Source: Eretmocerus hayati (taxonomy: Eukaryota > Arthropoda > Insecta > Hymenoptera > Aphelinidae). From it: a stretch of DNA of 64,000 bases. Location: NCBI GenBank assembly GCA_029851415.1, contig CM056742.1:53732954-53796953 (forward strand), given 5' to 3'. Position numbers and translations under genes: made by a program. This document shows, piece by piece, positions 45,910-56,510 of this stretch (position 1 is the stretch's first letter; each line of letters begins with the position of its first letter). The notes below the pieces were generated by a model. The model ran no database searches. It worked only from the letters and a program-made list of their open reading frames with translations, and was not told the origin of the DNA.

Positions 45910-46325
45910 TTTTCAAATGTTTGAGAACTATATAATCCAAGATGGTCACATAGTTACTTATCTCAGTCGCGTAAATTGATTCCGCAGGTCCTCATGGGCT
46001 TTCAAGTTTTTCATATCTTCTACGTTTCCCCACGTCTAATCTAATCTGTCGTCGATCACAGACTTATTGAATGGACTTTCGGAACTACAGTGCAGTGACT
46101 GTACGAAAAACTACAGTTCTAATGCTGGCAACTCAACGCAAACAAAATATTGCTTGTTTTATTCCGCATACTAAATATAAAATATTATATACGTGTTTCC
46201 ATAGAAGTTTGCGATGTATATTCCATTGTATATCTATCTCTTCAATCTAGTTAAGCTACTAATATATTGTAATGGGTCTTTACCCGTGAGCAATTATTAG
46301 TGAATTGAACAATAAATTGAATCGA
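45910..46325 (+). other. 3' untranslated tail of the non-LTR remnant
   Basis: AT-rich sequence follows the stop codon and ends in GGGTCTTTACCCGTGAGCAA, then AATAAATTGAATCGAA (about 46307-46322). A short hairpin followed by AATAAATTGAA-type simple repeat is a common 3' end in insect Jockey/I-like elements. The element's end is placed at about 46325, but no target duplication can be assigned because the 5' end is lost. Confidence 0.45.
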
Positions 46326-47429
46326 ACCATTGGGAAATTACGACGCTTCATTAATTGATTTATTATATTTTTTCTATCGCATTGGAGCTCACGAAAGAAA
46401 TTGAGCTTGTTCTACAGACGGTTATCTATCGAATGATTTACTAGAAAACGATATGCTACTCTGTGAGAGACAGAATTCCAATGTAATCACGATACCTATG
46501 AAAAAGTGTATGTTCATTGGTACTTTTGCCTTATTAAGAGAAGATTGGATATGACTGATTCCTAATGCACCAGAAATAGCCTAGGTATGACCAACTATAC
46601 CGTAACGTAAACGACCTCGCGATACTCTCGCCTAGCTCCGCACCCTAAATGAGCGGAAATTAAGCCATTAGCGCCTGATATTCCCTATTCATGAAATCTT
46701 TTCAGGGCTCATTTTGGGATCCGGAATAGCCCTCGGAAGAAAATTCGGCGTACGTAATCGACGTAAAATTATCTGAAGTTTCAGAATGTCATCCAAAATT
46801 TTGTTCAAGGCAATCCTGGAAAGCTACATTCAACTTTCGCTAAAAAATACTAGATTCCACATTCAAAAAATCATGTTTAAACGGCAATTTCGACGCCAAA
46901 TTGATTAATATGCCTCTGAGCTGCCAAAAAGAGACAATTTCATTCGACGAATCTAGGCCCAAGATATTGACTGAAACAAAAAGTGTTATTGGAACGCCTT
47001 TTCATCGTCATTGAAACCTCTCACCTATTTCGATCTCAATTCTGAGCATCAAAGAGCTTCTCAAATTATATCACCCAACATGGTTTTCGAAGTGGAATTG
47101 TCTGTTCTTCCAGATTCTGTGATCAGAATTGGGATAGAGTTACGTTCGAAGCGAGAAGATGCGTATTTTCATCAAAATCTACCTTCATTGGAAGTAAGCT
47201 ATATTTCAAATCCAGATCGATACATTGTCCATGTCGGAACGGTCATCAGACATCCATAACTTGATGGAAAATTTCACTTTTGAGCACAAACGCAGTATTA
47301 TTTCTATTATGAATTCATCACTAATGCATCTAGATGATGCTCGAGCGAGTCTATATTTACAAAAATAAAAGATACAGTACCCACCAAAAATAAACATCGA
47401 TACTCGCACAAAAACATCGACTGCTCGAA
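46326..47429. other. No recognisable feature
   Basis: The stretch is AT-rich with short open frames on both strands. None carries a known motif and no large repeat was seen. Confidence 0.4.
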
Positions 47430-48418
47430 AACTATTGGTCGTGCGGCAATTCTGAAAAAGCCTGTTAGAGATCGAGTAAAATGCTAACTTTTTATTTACC
47501 TCAAAAATTTTTTCCATGTATTTTTCATGTCCAGTATTTACTGTCTAAAAGTGAAATTTTTCAAGTCGCGTCAATCACCTGTAATTTCCACGGGCGTGGA
47601 CGGATCTTAAAAAACTCAACGGAATCTTGTAGAGCTTCCTAAGACCTCCAATTTCCTATTTTTAAAAATTCGCTTTGATGATTCCAAGCCAAACAATCGC
47701 TCTCGGACGACAACGATGAAATATGCGTGCTACCTGTGTGGTTCTAAGGACATTGCGCCTTATTTTGATTCGACCTCGTTTGTGAACATGAAATATGACT
47801 TTGAAAAAATGTCAAAGGACACAATATCAACGTAAAATTGTCTGAAATTTCAAAAAATGTAGATTAAACAGCCCGCAAATCCGCTCCTGGAGAGCTACGT
47901 TCGATTCAAACACTGTTTTGAGTGAAAAATCATAATTATACAAGAAGAACGAGCATAGTTCATCATGAGCGCATTTGAGAGTAATTTCAACCACATCTGA
48001 AAGTTTAGACACTTTTAAGTCGATAATGTGCCCTTTCAAAATTGTTTAAAGTTATATTTCATGTTCACAAACGAGGTCGAATCAAAATAAGGCGGAATGC
48101 TCTTAGAACCATACAGGTAGCACGCATACTTCATCGTTGTCGTCCAAGAGCGATTGTTTGGCTTAAAATCATCGTAGAGAATTTTTAGTGAAAAGGAAAT
48201 TGAAGGTCTTGGGAAGCCCTACAAGATCCTGTTGAGTTTTTTTTTTATCTGTCCATGCCCGTGAAAATTACAGGTGATTGACGCGACTTGAAAAATTTCA
48301 CTTCTTGAGAGTGAATACTGGACATGAAAAATACATGGAAGATATTTTTGAGGTACATGAAAAGTTAGCATTTTTCCGATCTTTAAGATGCTTTTTCCAG
48401 AATTGTCCTACGGCGCAT
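47430..48418. mobile_element. 1 kb foldback element
   Basis: CAATTCTGAAAAAGC at the left (47449) is mirrored by GCTTTTTCCAGAATTG at the right. Arms of about 370 bp continue through AAGTCGCGTCAATCACCTGT, AAACAATCGCTCTCGG and AACGAGGTCGAATCAAAATA / its inverse. They leave a ~230 bp loop around 47930. No protein is encoded and the target duplication is unclear. Confidence 0.7.
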
Positions 48419-48659
48419 AGAATCCCAGACACCGTCATTTTCAGGGAGGGTGATATTGCATTGACTCCGAACTCATGAGCGGTAGTGAATATAATGAGAA
48501 AAATAACGAAACAAAACTCGAAAAAGAATTTCGTTATGTTATCGTAACAAAAATTATGAACGAAATGTCTTGGAAATTACGTTACTCAATTTCGTCTTAG
48601 TTTCGTTAGTTTCGAATACCGTTATCCACATGAATTTCGTTATACGTTCCGATAAAAAT

Positions 48660-50072
48660 ACTGAAACTCATGACGTGTGGGTTGTAAGATAATCTAATGG
48701 ACTGACTGGTAATAAATTCTCTGGGCATCACCAATGGTACATAACCACTTGATCTAAGGTTCTGTAGAGTTCCGGGTCCATTGGAACTATTTGCAACCCA
48801 CAGGGGTGCCATTACTGCTCAAAGCTCGATTTCGCCCTGTTTTGGGCCTCATAGCCGAGGGTGCTGACTGGTAATGGATTCTTTGGGCATTGGAAATGGT
48901 ACGTGACTACTTATCTAGGGTTCTGTAGAGTTTCGGGTCCATTGAAACATCCTACAAACCACAGTGGTGCATAACTGCGCAGATAACTGCTCGAAGCTCG
49001 ATTCCGCCCTGTTTTGGGCCCCATAGCCGAGGGTGTTGACTGGCAATAAATTCTCTGGGCATCACCAATGGTACATAACCACTTGATCTAAGGTTCTGTA
49101 GAGTTTCGGGTCGATTGGTTCATCTTACAACCCACAGTGGCGTCATAACTGCGCAGATAACTGCTCAAAGCTCGATTTCGCCCTGTTTTGGGCCCCATAG
49201 CCGAGGGTGCTGACTGGTAATAAATTCTTTGGGCATCGGAAACGGTACAAGACTACTTAATCCGAGCTCCTGTTGAGTTTCGGGTCAATTGGAACATCCT
49301 ACAACCCACGGTGGCGTCATAACTGCGCAGATACAAACTGCTCAAAGCTCGATTTCACCCTGTTTTGGGCCAAATAGCCGAGGGTGCTGACTGGTAATAA
49401 ATTCTTTGGGCATCGGAAATGGTACGTGACCACTTAATCTGAGCTCCTGTTGAGTTCCGGGTCAATTGGAAAATCCTACAACCCACAGTGGCGTCATAAC
49501 TTCGCAGATAACTGCTCAAAGCTCGATTTTGCCCTGTTCTGGGTCCCATAGCCGAGGGTGCTGACTGGTAACAAATTCTCTGGCCGTCACCAATGGTACA
49601 TAACCACTTGATCTAAGGTTCTGTAGAGTTTTGGGTCCATTGGATTATCTTACAACCCACAGTGGCGTCATAACTGCGCAGATAACTGCCCAAAGCTCGA
49701 TTCCGCCCTGTTTTGGGCCCCATAGCCGAGGGTGCTGACTGGTAATAAATTCTCTGGGCATCGGGAATGGTACGTGACTATTTTATCGAGGGTTCTGTAG
49801 AGTTTCGGGTCCATTGGAACTATTTGCAATCCACAGGGGTGTCATAACTGCGCAGATAACTGCTCGAAGCTCGATTTCGCCCTGTTCTGGGCCCCATAGC
49901 CGAGGGTGCTGACTGGTAATAAATTTCCTGGGCATCACCAATGGTACATAATCACTGCGTCTGATGTTCTGTAGAGTTACGGATCCATTGGAACCTTTCA
50001 CAACCCGAGAAGGCGTCATAACTGCGCGGAACATGCTCAAAGCTGGATTCCGCCCTGTTTTGGGCCCCATGA
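48660..50072 (+). repeat. Satellite array, eight copies of a 174 bp unit
   Basis: The landmark GCCCTGTTTTGGGCCCCATA recurs at about 48834, 49005, 49180, 49357, 49531, 49705, 49879 and 50052, a spacing of 171-177 bp. Each unit holds GCCGAGGGTGCTGACTGGTA, TCTGGGCATCACCAATGG and ACTGCGCAGATAACTGCTC. The copies differ by roughly 5-10%. The short open frames inside are by-products of the repeat. Each unit contains the palindrome CTGCGCAG. Confidence 0.88.
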
Positions 50073-50289
50073 TTGATTCGTTATCGATTCCCTGTTCTCT
50101 CTGAAGACTCATGTGTATTCAGCTCATCGTCAGACAGGTTTCCGTATGCGATTGAATCATCTCAATCGCACGTTATTGTACAGAGGTTGCTCAGCCTATC
50201 ATATATTTCTCACCTCGCCCCGCTCCAGCTCTCGTCCAGCCTCAGGCCCAAATATCGATTTCCTCTTGGTCTCGAGACTATCTCGTCTA

Positions 50290-50660
50290 TACCTTTCGAG
50301 AGTAATAAAAAAGTAATAAAATCCCGTGTAGTTCTGAGTGTCCCCGATGCCTCGCCTGTATATGGTGTTTGCTAGCGTAAGCTTACGCTAGCGAAAACCA
50401 TCATATTTCAGCTGAATCATATCACACGCATATCTTGAGGACATATTCTGAAAGTAATAAAAAAGTAATAAAAAATGATTTATTGCACATTCCCGTACGA
50501 TCTTTCCCCGGCCACGTGTTCGCTAGCGTAAGCTTCCGCGAGCGGAAACTCTCGTATTTCGGGTCCATGACCGCTAATAAATTTTTTTCCTTGGTAATAA
50601 ATTAGTAATAAAAAAGTAATAAATAGTGAAATTGGTTTGGGACCGATTCGTGAGTTAGTG
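50290..50660 (+). repeat. Three ~150 bp units with AGTAATAAA runs and GCTAGC palindromes
   Basis: AGTAATAAAAAAGTAATAAA occurs at about 50301, 50452 and 50610. Between them lies TGTTYGCTAGCGTAAGCTT. At 50371-50392 this forms a perfect 22 bp palindrome with half-site GCTAGCGTAAG. At about 50520-50545 the right half has decayed to CCGCGAGCGG, and at about 50660 only the left half remains. It is a degenerate tandem repeat of unknown class. Confidence 0.65.
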
Positions 50661-53132
50661 TTCGCTAGCTTCAGGTACCCAGGCAGTCGATGAGCAGCAG
50701 TCACATAAACATCGTCTTCATGGGTAAAATTGTTCTGAAAAGAAACAATTCACTCGAATGATTGAAATTACGGCTAATTGTAGATGCGCACTGTCAAGGA
50801 AAGTAGCTAACAGCAAGTTTTTACTCGGCAAGTCTTCCACAACTTCGTCAAAGACGCCGCTCGACTAGTGGAGCCCGCGCGGAGGAATGGAATCTGAACT
50901 GGAACAGAGGGCTCTAAAGCGTTTCGTTATTGGCGCCTTTTTCGAAAAGTGGATGGTCGTCTGGAACATCGATTTATCAACCGAAAAAATCATAAATGGC
51001 TTGGATTAAACTTGAACTACACTCTCAGATGTATAAAAAGGGTTGTAGGATACAGACTTTGCCTCTTCATGTCTTATACACAGTGTTTCTATCGAAACAT
51101 AAGGAAGCTGCCCACGCCAGATTCCAGTGAAAATGGCGGTCTTGCACGGGCGATTCTTACGATTCCTCAAACTCGGCATTTACAATTTTTCTCATATATG
51201 GGCCATTTCGGAGCATTTTGACGAATGCCTGCACCAGGGGGGTCTGGAAAAAATCCATCAAAATTTTTTTCCGTTAGTACCATATTAATATAGTACAAAA
51301 AAATTTTTTTTGGATTTTTTCTAAGGCCCCCGTGGGCCCTGGGGCCTATGAAGGGTCCTTTTTAGGCCCCTTTTTAGCCTATTTCTGAAAAATCATAACT
51401 CCGACTAGAATCAACATTTTTGGACGTACCTAGGCGCATTCTCTTCCTTAACACTAGTACTTTTGAGAAAAAAATTGTCCATGGTCGATACTTGAGCCTA
51501 GCAACTTCTAGGTGCTATTTGCTGAAAGCACATTTTAGCGATTTTTGAGCTTGTTTCAAAGTTATGTAGCTCCTACTAGACATGAGATAATCGACTTTTA
51601 CAAATGATCATTTTGAAGGTCTTGAAAAAACCTACAATTTGACCACTGGTCAAAGTCGATTACTGTACTTTCTCTAGGAGTTACAGTCAATACAAGCTGA
51701 GAAAATTCGTAAAAAGGCCAAACTTTGAGCTCAATTTAAAAACATCATTCTTTTTCCTTCGACCTCAAACCTGTACCACTATATTTTTCAAAACAGATAC
51801 TACCAATTAGAACAATAACCTGGGGGGGATATTGAATTGCCGATTTTATTCAGCCAATTTCAAACACCCTTTTTTGACTTTTTGCATCAAAATGACCTCA
51901 AAGGTATGGCTCGCATATGCTCCCTTCTGAATTAATGTGCACCAGTCTGTGTGGGATTATTCCCTAATGTACCCTCAAATATGTGTGAAAAATTCTGGAG
52001 GCGAGCCTCGAGCTAGATGAGAGCAGGAGGTCCTATTTCACGAGTTGAAAATGGGCATTATTCCGTCTATTTGGACGCAGGCGAGTGCGAGTGGGATTTC
52101 ACTCATTCTAGCTCACAAATGAGATAGGCGGCTAAAATAGGGATACGAACATGGTTTTCTGACTCAAAATGATCATCCAAACACGATTCCGAGGTCAGTT
52201 TGGCTCCAAAATATTGATACTTGCTCTCATACTAGAAAACACTTGAGTTACATGTTTTTCGACGGAGTGGCTTCAGACGTTGAATAAAAGCCAAATCAAC
52301 CATGAGAACGTGTTCAGATGATTATTTTGAGTCAAATAATCATGTTCCCCTACTCCAGCCGTTTATCTCATTTGTGAGCTAGAATGAGTGAAATCCCACT
52401 CGCACTCGCCTGAGTCCAAATGGACGAAATAATGCCCATTTTCAACTCGTGAAATAGGACCTCCTGCTCTCATCTAGCTCGAGGCTCGCCTCCAGAAGTT
52501 TTCACACATATTTGAGGGTACATTAGGGAGTAATCCCACACATATTGGTGCACATTAGTTCCGATGGAAGCATATGCGAGCCATACCTTTGAGGTCATTT
52601 TGAGCAAAAAGTCAAAAGAGGGTGTTTGAAATTGGCTGAATAAAATCGGCAATTCAATATCTCACCCGGGTTATTAATCTAATTGGTAGTATTTGTATCG
52701 AAAAACATAGTCGCACAGGTTTGAGGTCGAAGGAAAAGAAATGATTTTTTAAAATTAAGCTCAAAGTTTGGCCTTTTTACGAATTTGCTCAGCTTGTATT
52801 GACTGTAACTCCTAGAGAAAGTACAGTAATCGACTTTGACCAGTGGTCTAGTTGTAGGTTTTTTCAAGACCTTCAAAATGACCATTTGTAAAAGTCGATT
52901 ATTTCATGTCTAGTGAGAGCTACATAACTTTGAAACGAGCCCAAAAATCGCTAAAATGTGCTCTCAGCAAGCAGCTCCTAGAAGTTGCTAGGCTCAAGTA
53001 TCGACCATGGACAATTTTTTCCCCAAAAGTACTAGTGTTAAGGGCATGTGAAAGCTCTACCTTACCATATGAGCCGATCACATTTAAAATGAATTTTCCT
53101 AAAAAATTGGCGAAATATCTCAAAACCCTATA

Positions 53133-53339
53133 TAGTTTAGGTTGTACTTTGTGATCAGATCTACCATTTGGTAAAAGTTTGAAGTCAATTGGAATTGTTG
53201 TTTTGACAGTAGTCTGAGGACTGTAATTACGCCGGTAAACATGAATTACAGTCCTCAGACTACTGTCAAAACAACAATTCTAATCAACTTCAGACTTTCA
53301 GCAAATGATAGATTTGATCTTCAAGTACAACCTAAACTA
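53133..53339. mobile_element. Hairpin MITE with TA duplication, 207 bp
   Basis: TAGTTTAGGTTGTACTT and its inverse end at 53339, with near-perfect arms that include TTTTGACAGTAGTCTGAGG on both sides of a ~24 bp loop around 53230. TA lies on each side (53131-53132, 53340-53341). This fits a Tc1/mariner-type MITE that inserted into the left part of the TTAA-flanked element. Confidence 0.65.
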
Positions 53340-53527
53340 TACACGGTCCCATAATTTTCCCAAAAAAGACAGGAACCAAGTGGAAAAAGTGACCCTACTC
53401 ATATACTGACATAATCACGGCGTCCGCGGCGCATAATCCGCCGTCTGCTGCAGCCACTTGCAATGTCTACAGCGACGACGCACACATACACATACCCGTT
53501 ACGGCTTCGCTCTGGTAGCCCATCACC

Positions 53528-54091
53528 TTGTCACCGGTTTGGGGCTTCCCGGTGCCGTCGCGGGTGCCCGATTTTTCATCCTCGAGTGCTCAAGTAGACG
53601 CGGGTGCTCCGGTTGTCGGTGATATTGTAGTGCAGGTGAAAAAGTGGAAAGTGGAAAGTGGGTGCTTGCATCTGGCAACAGTCTCGCATCTCTTCGCAGC
53701 AACATTAGCAACAACAACTTGTCAACTGCTTTCAAGCCGATTCTTTGTACGTGAGTATAGGAAGAAAATTAAGTTTTCCGTGAAAATTAATGAACGTCGG
53801 AGGTACTTGAATTCAGTAGCAATCGACGATGCTTGGAGTCAATTCGCTGCTCAATATAGTTCTTCTACCCGCGAGGTTATAAGTTGTCTGCTTTTGCTAT
53901 GTTGCCCAATGGGGCTAGATGTCAACAACTCTTGTTGCACAGATATTTTCTGTAAATTCCACCTTGACTCAGAGTTTTTATATTCAATTGATTGCAAAAA
54001 TTATGATCTCTCTATTACAATTAATATGAGATGGGAATTGAAGAATTTTCTCAATTTTATCCTATATCCAGAACCTCGCATTTTGAGATAA
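53528..54091 (+). CDS. 187-codon open frame in the TTAA element, product not recognised
   Basis: The frame starts MSPVWGFPVPS and contains no motif I can place. It has a Leu/Cys-rich stretch around residue 120 (VISCLLLLCCPMGL), followed by Cys-containing and acidic residues. No DDE-like spacing of acidic residues was evident. TACGTGAGTATAGG at about 53748 contains a good splice donor (GTGAGT), and the sequence before it is GC-richer than the sequence after it, so the frame may cross an exon-intron boundary. It could also be a chance frame. Confidence 0.25.
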   Translation: MSPVWGFPVPSRVPDFSSSSAQVDAGAPVVGDIVVQVKKWKVESGCLHLATVSHLFAATLATTTCQLLSSRFFVREYRKKIKFSVKINERRRYLNSVAIDDAWSQFAAQYSSSTREVISCLLLLCCPMGLDVNNSCCTDIFCKFHLDSEFLYSIDCKNYDLSITINMRWELKNFLNFILYPEPRILR

Positions 54092-54839
54092 AGGTCTAAG
54101 TTCTGGTACGAAACATACCCAGACTATCTCAAGGGCCAATTACTTACTCCGGATACTTCTGCAGACTCCTAGCAACCACTTTTGGGTAGCTAATTAACAT
54201 ATCGGAAGGATGTCCAGGTATTTATGGTGTGGGGGTCTATATAGTTGGACCAAGTGCGGATCTCTGACTGTAAACTTGGATGAAGGAGAGTGAGTAGACT
54301 GGACTATTATTGATTCAAACTGCTTGTTTGGTGAGATTTTCCTGATTGTCATGGTGGTAAGCTATGGTTTTCTGCTATTGCTCAGAAAAAGTTTAGGAAT
54401 TCATGTTTGCGTTATTCTCCTAAATTATAGAAGTTATTCTGTTGGATGTGATCAATTATCAGTTAATGATTGAGAACTAATTGTACATAATTCCACAGGT
54501 GAAACTTCAAAAAAATGGCTTGTTCTAGTCTCAACACATTCATTGGAATCTAATGAAGGGAATGTGGCATACACTCGATACTGTATTTAATTTTAAGAGC
54601 CAGCGAGATACTGAAATGCCACAAGGAAAGTACTTTTGTTTCTCATTCGCAGTCCTGGTAACTTGCTAATTCACTTCTTCTATATTGACATGATTAATAG
54701 TAATTTATTACTGTTTATCATATTGATATTGTATTTCCTTTTTTCCAGGTATAGGTTCAGAAGGAATTTATAGTAAGATTGTCATTTTCTCTATACATGG
54801 AAATTTTGATACTTTGAGAACTCCCTTGTCGATGTGACA

Positions 54840-55030
54840 ATAACAGAAATTCAAGCAAATTTCTGCAATAAGAATTCCTGAGTCAAGGATGGGGAGTTGA
54901 ATTTCAGATCAGATATTCAAGCAAGCAGTTTTATATGCTCAGAATTCCCCAGCTACAACGTGAAGTGAGTGTCGACAACAGAAATTCAAGCAAATTCTGC
55001 AATAAGAATTTCTGAGTCGCCACTTTGCCA
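54840..55030 (+). repeat. Direct duplication of ~45 bp in the TTAA element
   Basis: AACAGAAATTCAAGCAAATT plus TCTGCAATAAGAATTYCTGA occurs at about 54841 and again at about 54979. The intervening sequence contains a partial third copy (ATTCAAGCAAGCAG). Confidence 0.6.
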
Positions 55031-56059
55031 GTTGGGAATTTGAAGACAGCGATAGTCGGTTTGTGTGTGAGTGAAGTGAGAAATGTGTTATTTTAGTGAG
55101 TGAAGTGGAACAGTGAAAGTGAGATGAATGGAATTTTTGTAGAGTGCAGTTTGTTGTGGCGCGCTATTTTCATTTGATTTGATGAAATAGTGTAAGTGCT
55201 TTGTTGTAGCCACGCGTTTTCCCAGCCCGACTTCTATTAGTGACTATATATATGTCGGAGTAGTTTACTGTGGCGCCTCTGTAGGCCTGCTTTGGAACTA
55301 CTCCCCTAAACGAGTACCCGCTCGGTCGGTAAGAGTAGAGCTTTCACATGCCCTTAAGGAAGAGAATGCGCCTAGGTACGTCTAAAAATGTTGATTCTAG
55401 TCGGAGTTATGATTTTTCAGAAATAGGCTAAAAAGGGGCCTAAAAAGGACCTTTCATAGGCCCCAGGGCCCACGGGAGCCTTAGAAGAAATCCAAAAAAT
55501 TCTTTTCGTACTATATCAATATAGTACTAACGGAAAAAAATTTTGATGGATTCTTTCCAGACCCCCCTGGTGCAGGCATTCGTTGAAATGCTTCGAAATG
55601 GCCCATATGTAATAATTATCTCTCAAGTACTCCTCCCACTGTATTCGATAATGTTCATATCAAAGTACACGAAAAAAATTTTATATTGATGGTTTGGTCA
55701 ATATTTCCCGTAAAATAATTGATTCTTCAGAGCGTTCCACTACATCTGCCAAGTTTGATCTCGTTCCACTATTGGTGCTTTGACCTTATCATATTTTCTG
55801 AAAGGTGAGATTCTTTGCGAAAAATATCCCCCGAATTCAAAGAGAACAGGGGGATGCGTCGTATGGAGCACATAAGCTTTGTTTTCGGTATCTGCCTTTT
55901 CATAGAAATATCATGACTAAAAACTTGAGAAACCTGTGAAATATACCACAAGAACGAATCTCCTCGTCATTCTTGGATGAGGTTGCTAGTTTTTGTTAGA
56001 GACCTCTCCTCAAAAAAAAAGTCAGCTTGAAGTGGGAGAAACGTATAGGAACGTTTTAA

Positions 56060-56506
56060 GGAGGCTCGAGCGCGTAGGAGCGTACCAAGCACGGGGCCCC
56101 GCGCTCCTTTCCCCCTTCCACCGCGTCATTCGCGCTATACATAGGTATACTCACAATGCAAGCGCTGGCTGCAACGGTAGCTTTTTTACTTTCACTCTAA
56201 TTTTCTCGAAATTTTGATGGTTGACCCATAGTTTTCCTGGTATCAATTTATAGGGAACAGATAAAAGAACCGTTTCTTTTGGTCAGAACAGATATCATAT
56301 AAATAGTTAGCCCGCAATCTTATCTTAAAGCGTCTGGACCATAAGGTTACGTGTAGTCAGAAATAATTTTCGAAGTCAATTTGCACACGTTTTTGGTGGT
56401 TGACCCCATGTTTTTTCAACGGTTTTACATTTTTAGTAGTTTTAGCTATAGTTCAAGCCCACTTGCGCCGAAAACAAATGATTTATTCAAAAGTGCTCGA
56501 GCCTCC
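56060..56506. mobile_element. TTAA-type MITE, 447 bp
   Basis: GGAGGCTCGAGC at 56060 and GCTCGAGCCTCC ending at 56506 form terminal inverted repeats. The left flank is TTAA (56056-56059) and the right flank is TTAG (56507-56510), a duplication with one change. The interior is unique and non-coding. A second direct motif, GATGGTTGACCC near 56217 and GGTGGTTGACCCCATG near 56396, repeats about 180 bp apart. A piggyBac-type origin is likely. Confidence 0.6.
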
Positions 56507-56510
56507 TTAG

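Larger units (their letters stand above)
53042..55353. mobile_element. 2.3 kb TTAA-flanked element
   Basis: The terminal inverted repeats GGGCATGTGAAAGCTCTAC are identical over 19 bp (53042-53060, 55335-55353), followed by CTTACC on one side and TCTTACC on the other. TTAA is on both sides (53038-53041, 55354-55357). The other arm of the host foldback (near 51449-51456) has the uninterrupted site with a single TTAA. Strict TTAA duplication is typical of piggyBac (and some Kolobok) elements. No transposase was recognised, so it is probably non-autonomous. It contains a 207 bp MITE and one 187-codon open frame. Confidence 0.85.
51193..55609. mobile_element. Foldback element (about 2.1 kb before interruption)
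   Basis: ATGGGCCATTTCGGAGCATT near 51199 is mirrored by AATGCTTCGAAATGGCCCAT near 55590. The arms run through CCTGCACCAGGGGGGTCTGG, GGCCCACGGGGGCC-type sequence and CAACTTCTAGGAGCTGC-type words. They meet near 52243 once the 2.3 kb TTAA-flanked insertion (53042-55353) in the right arm is removed. A motif read as CACTCGCACTCGCCTG sits in the inner arms. No protein is encoded by the arms. Confidence 0.75.
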
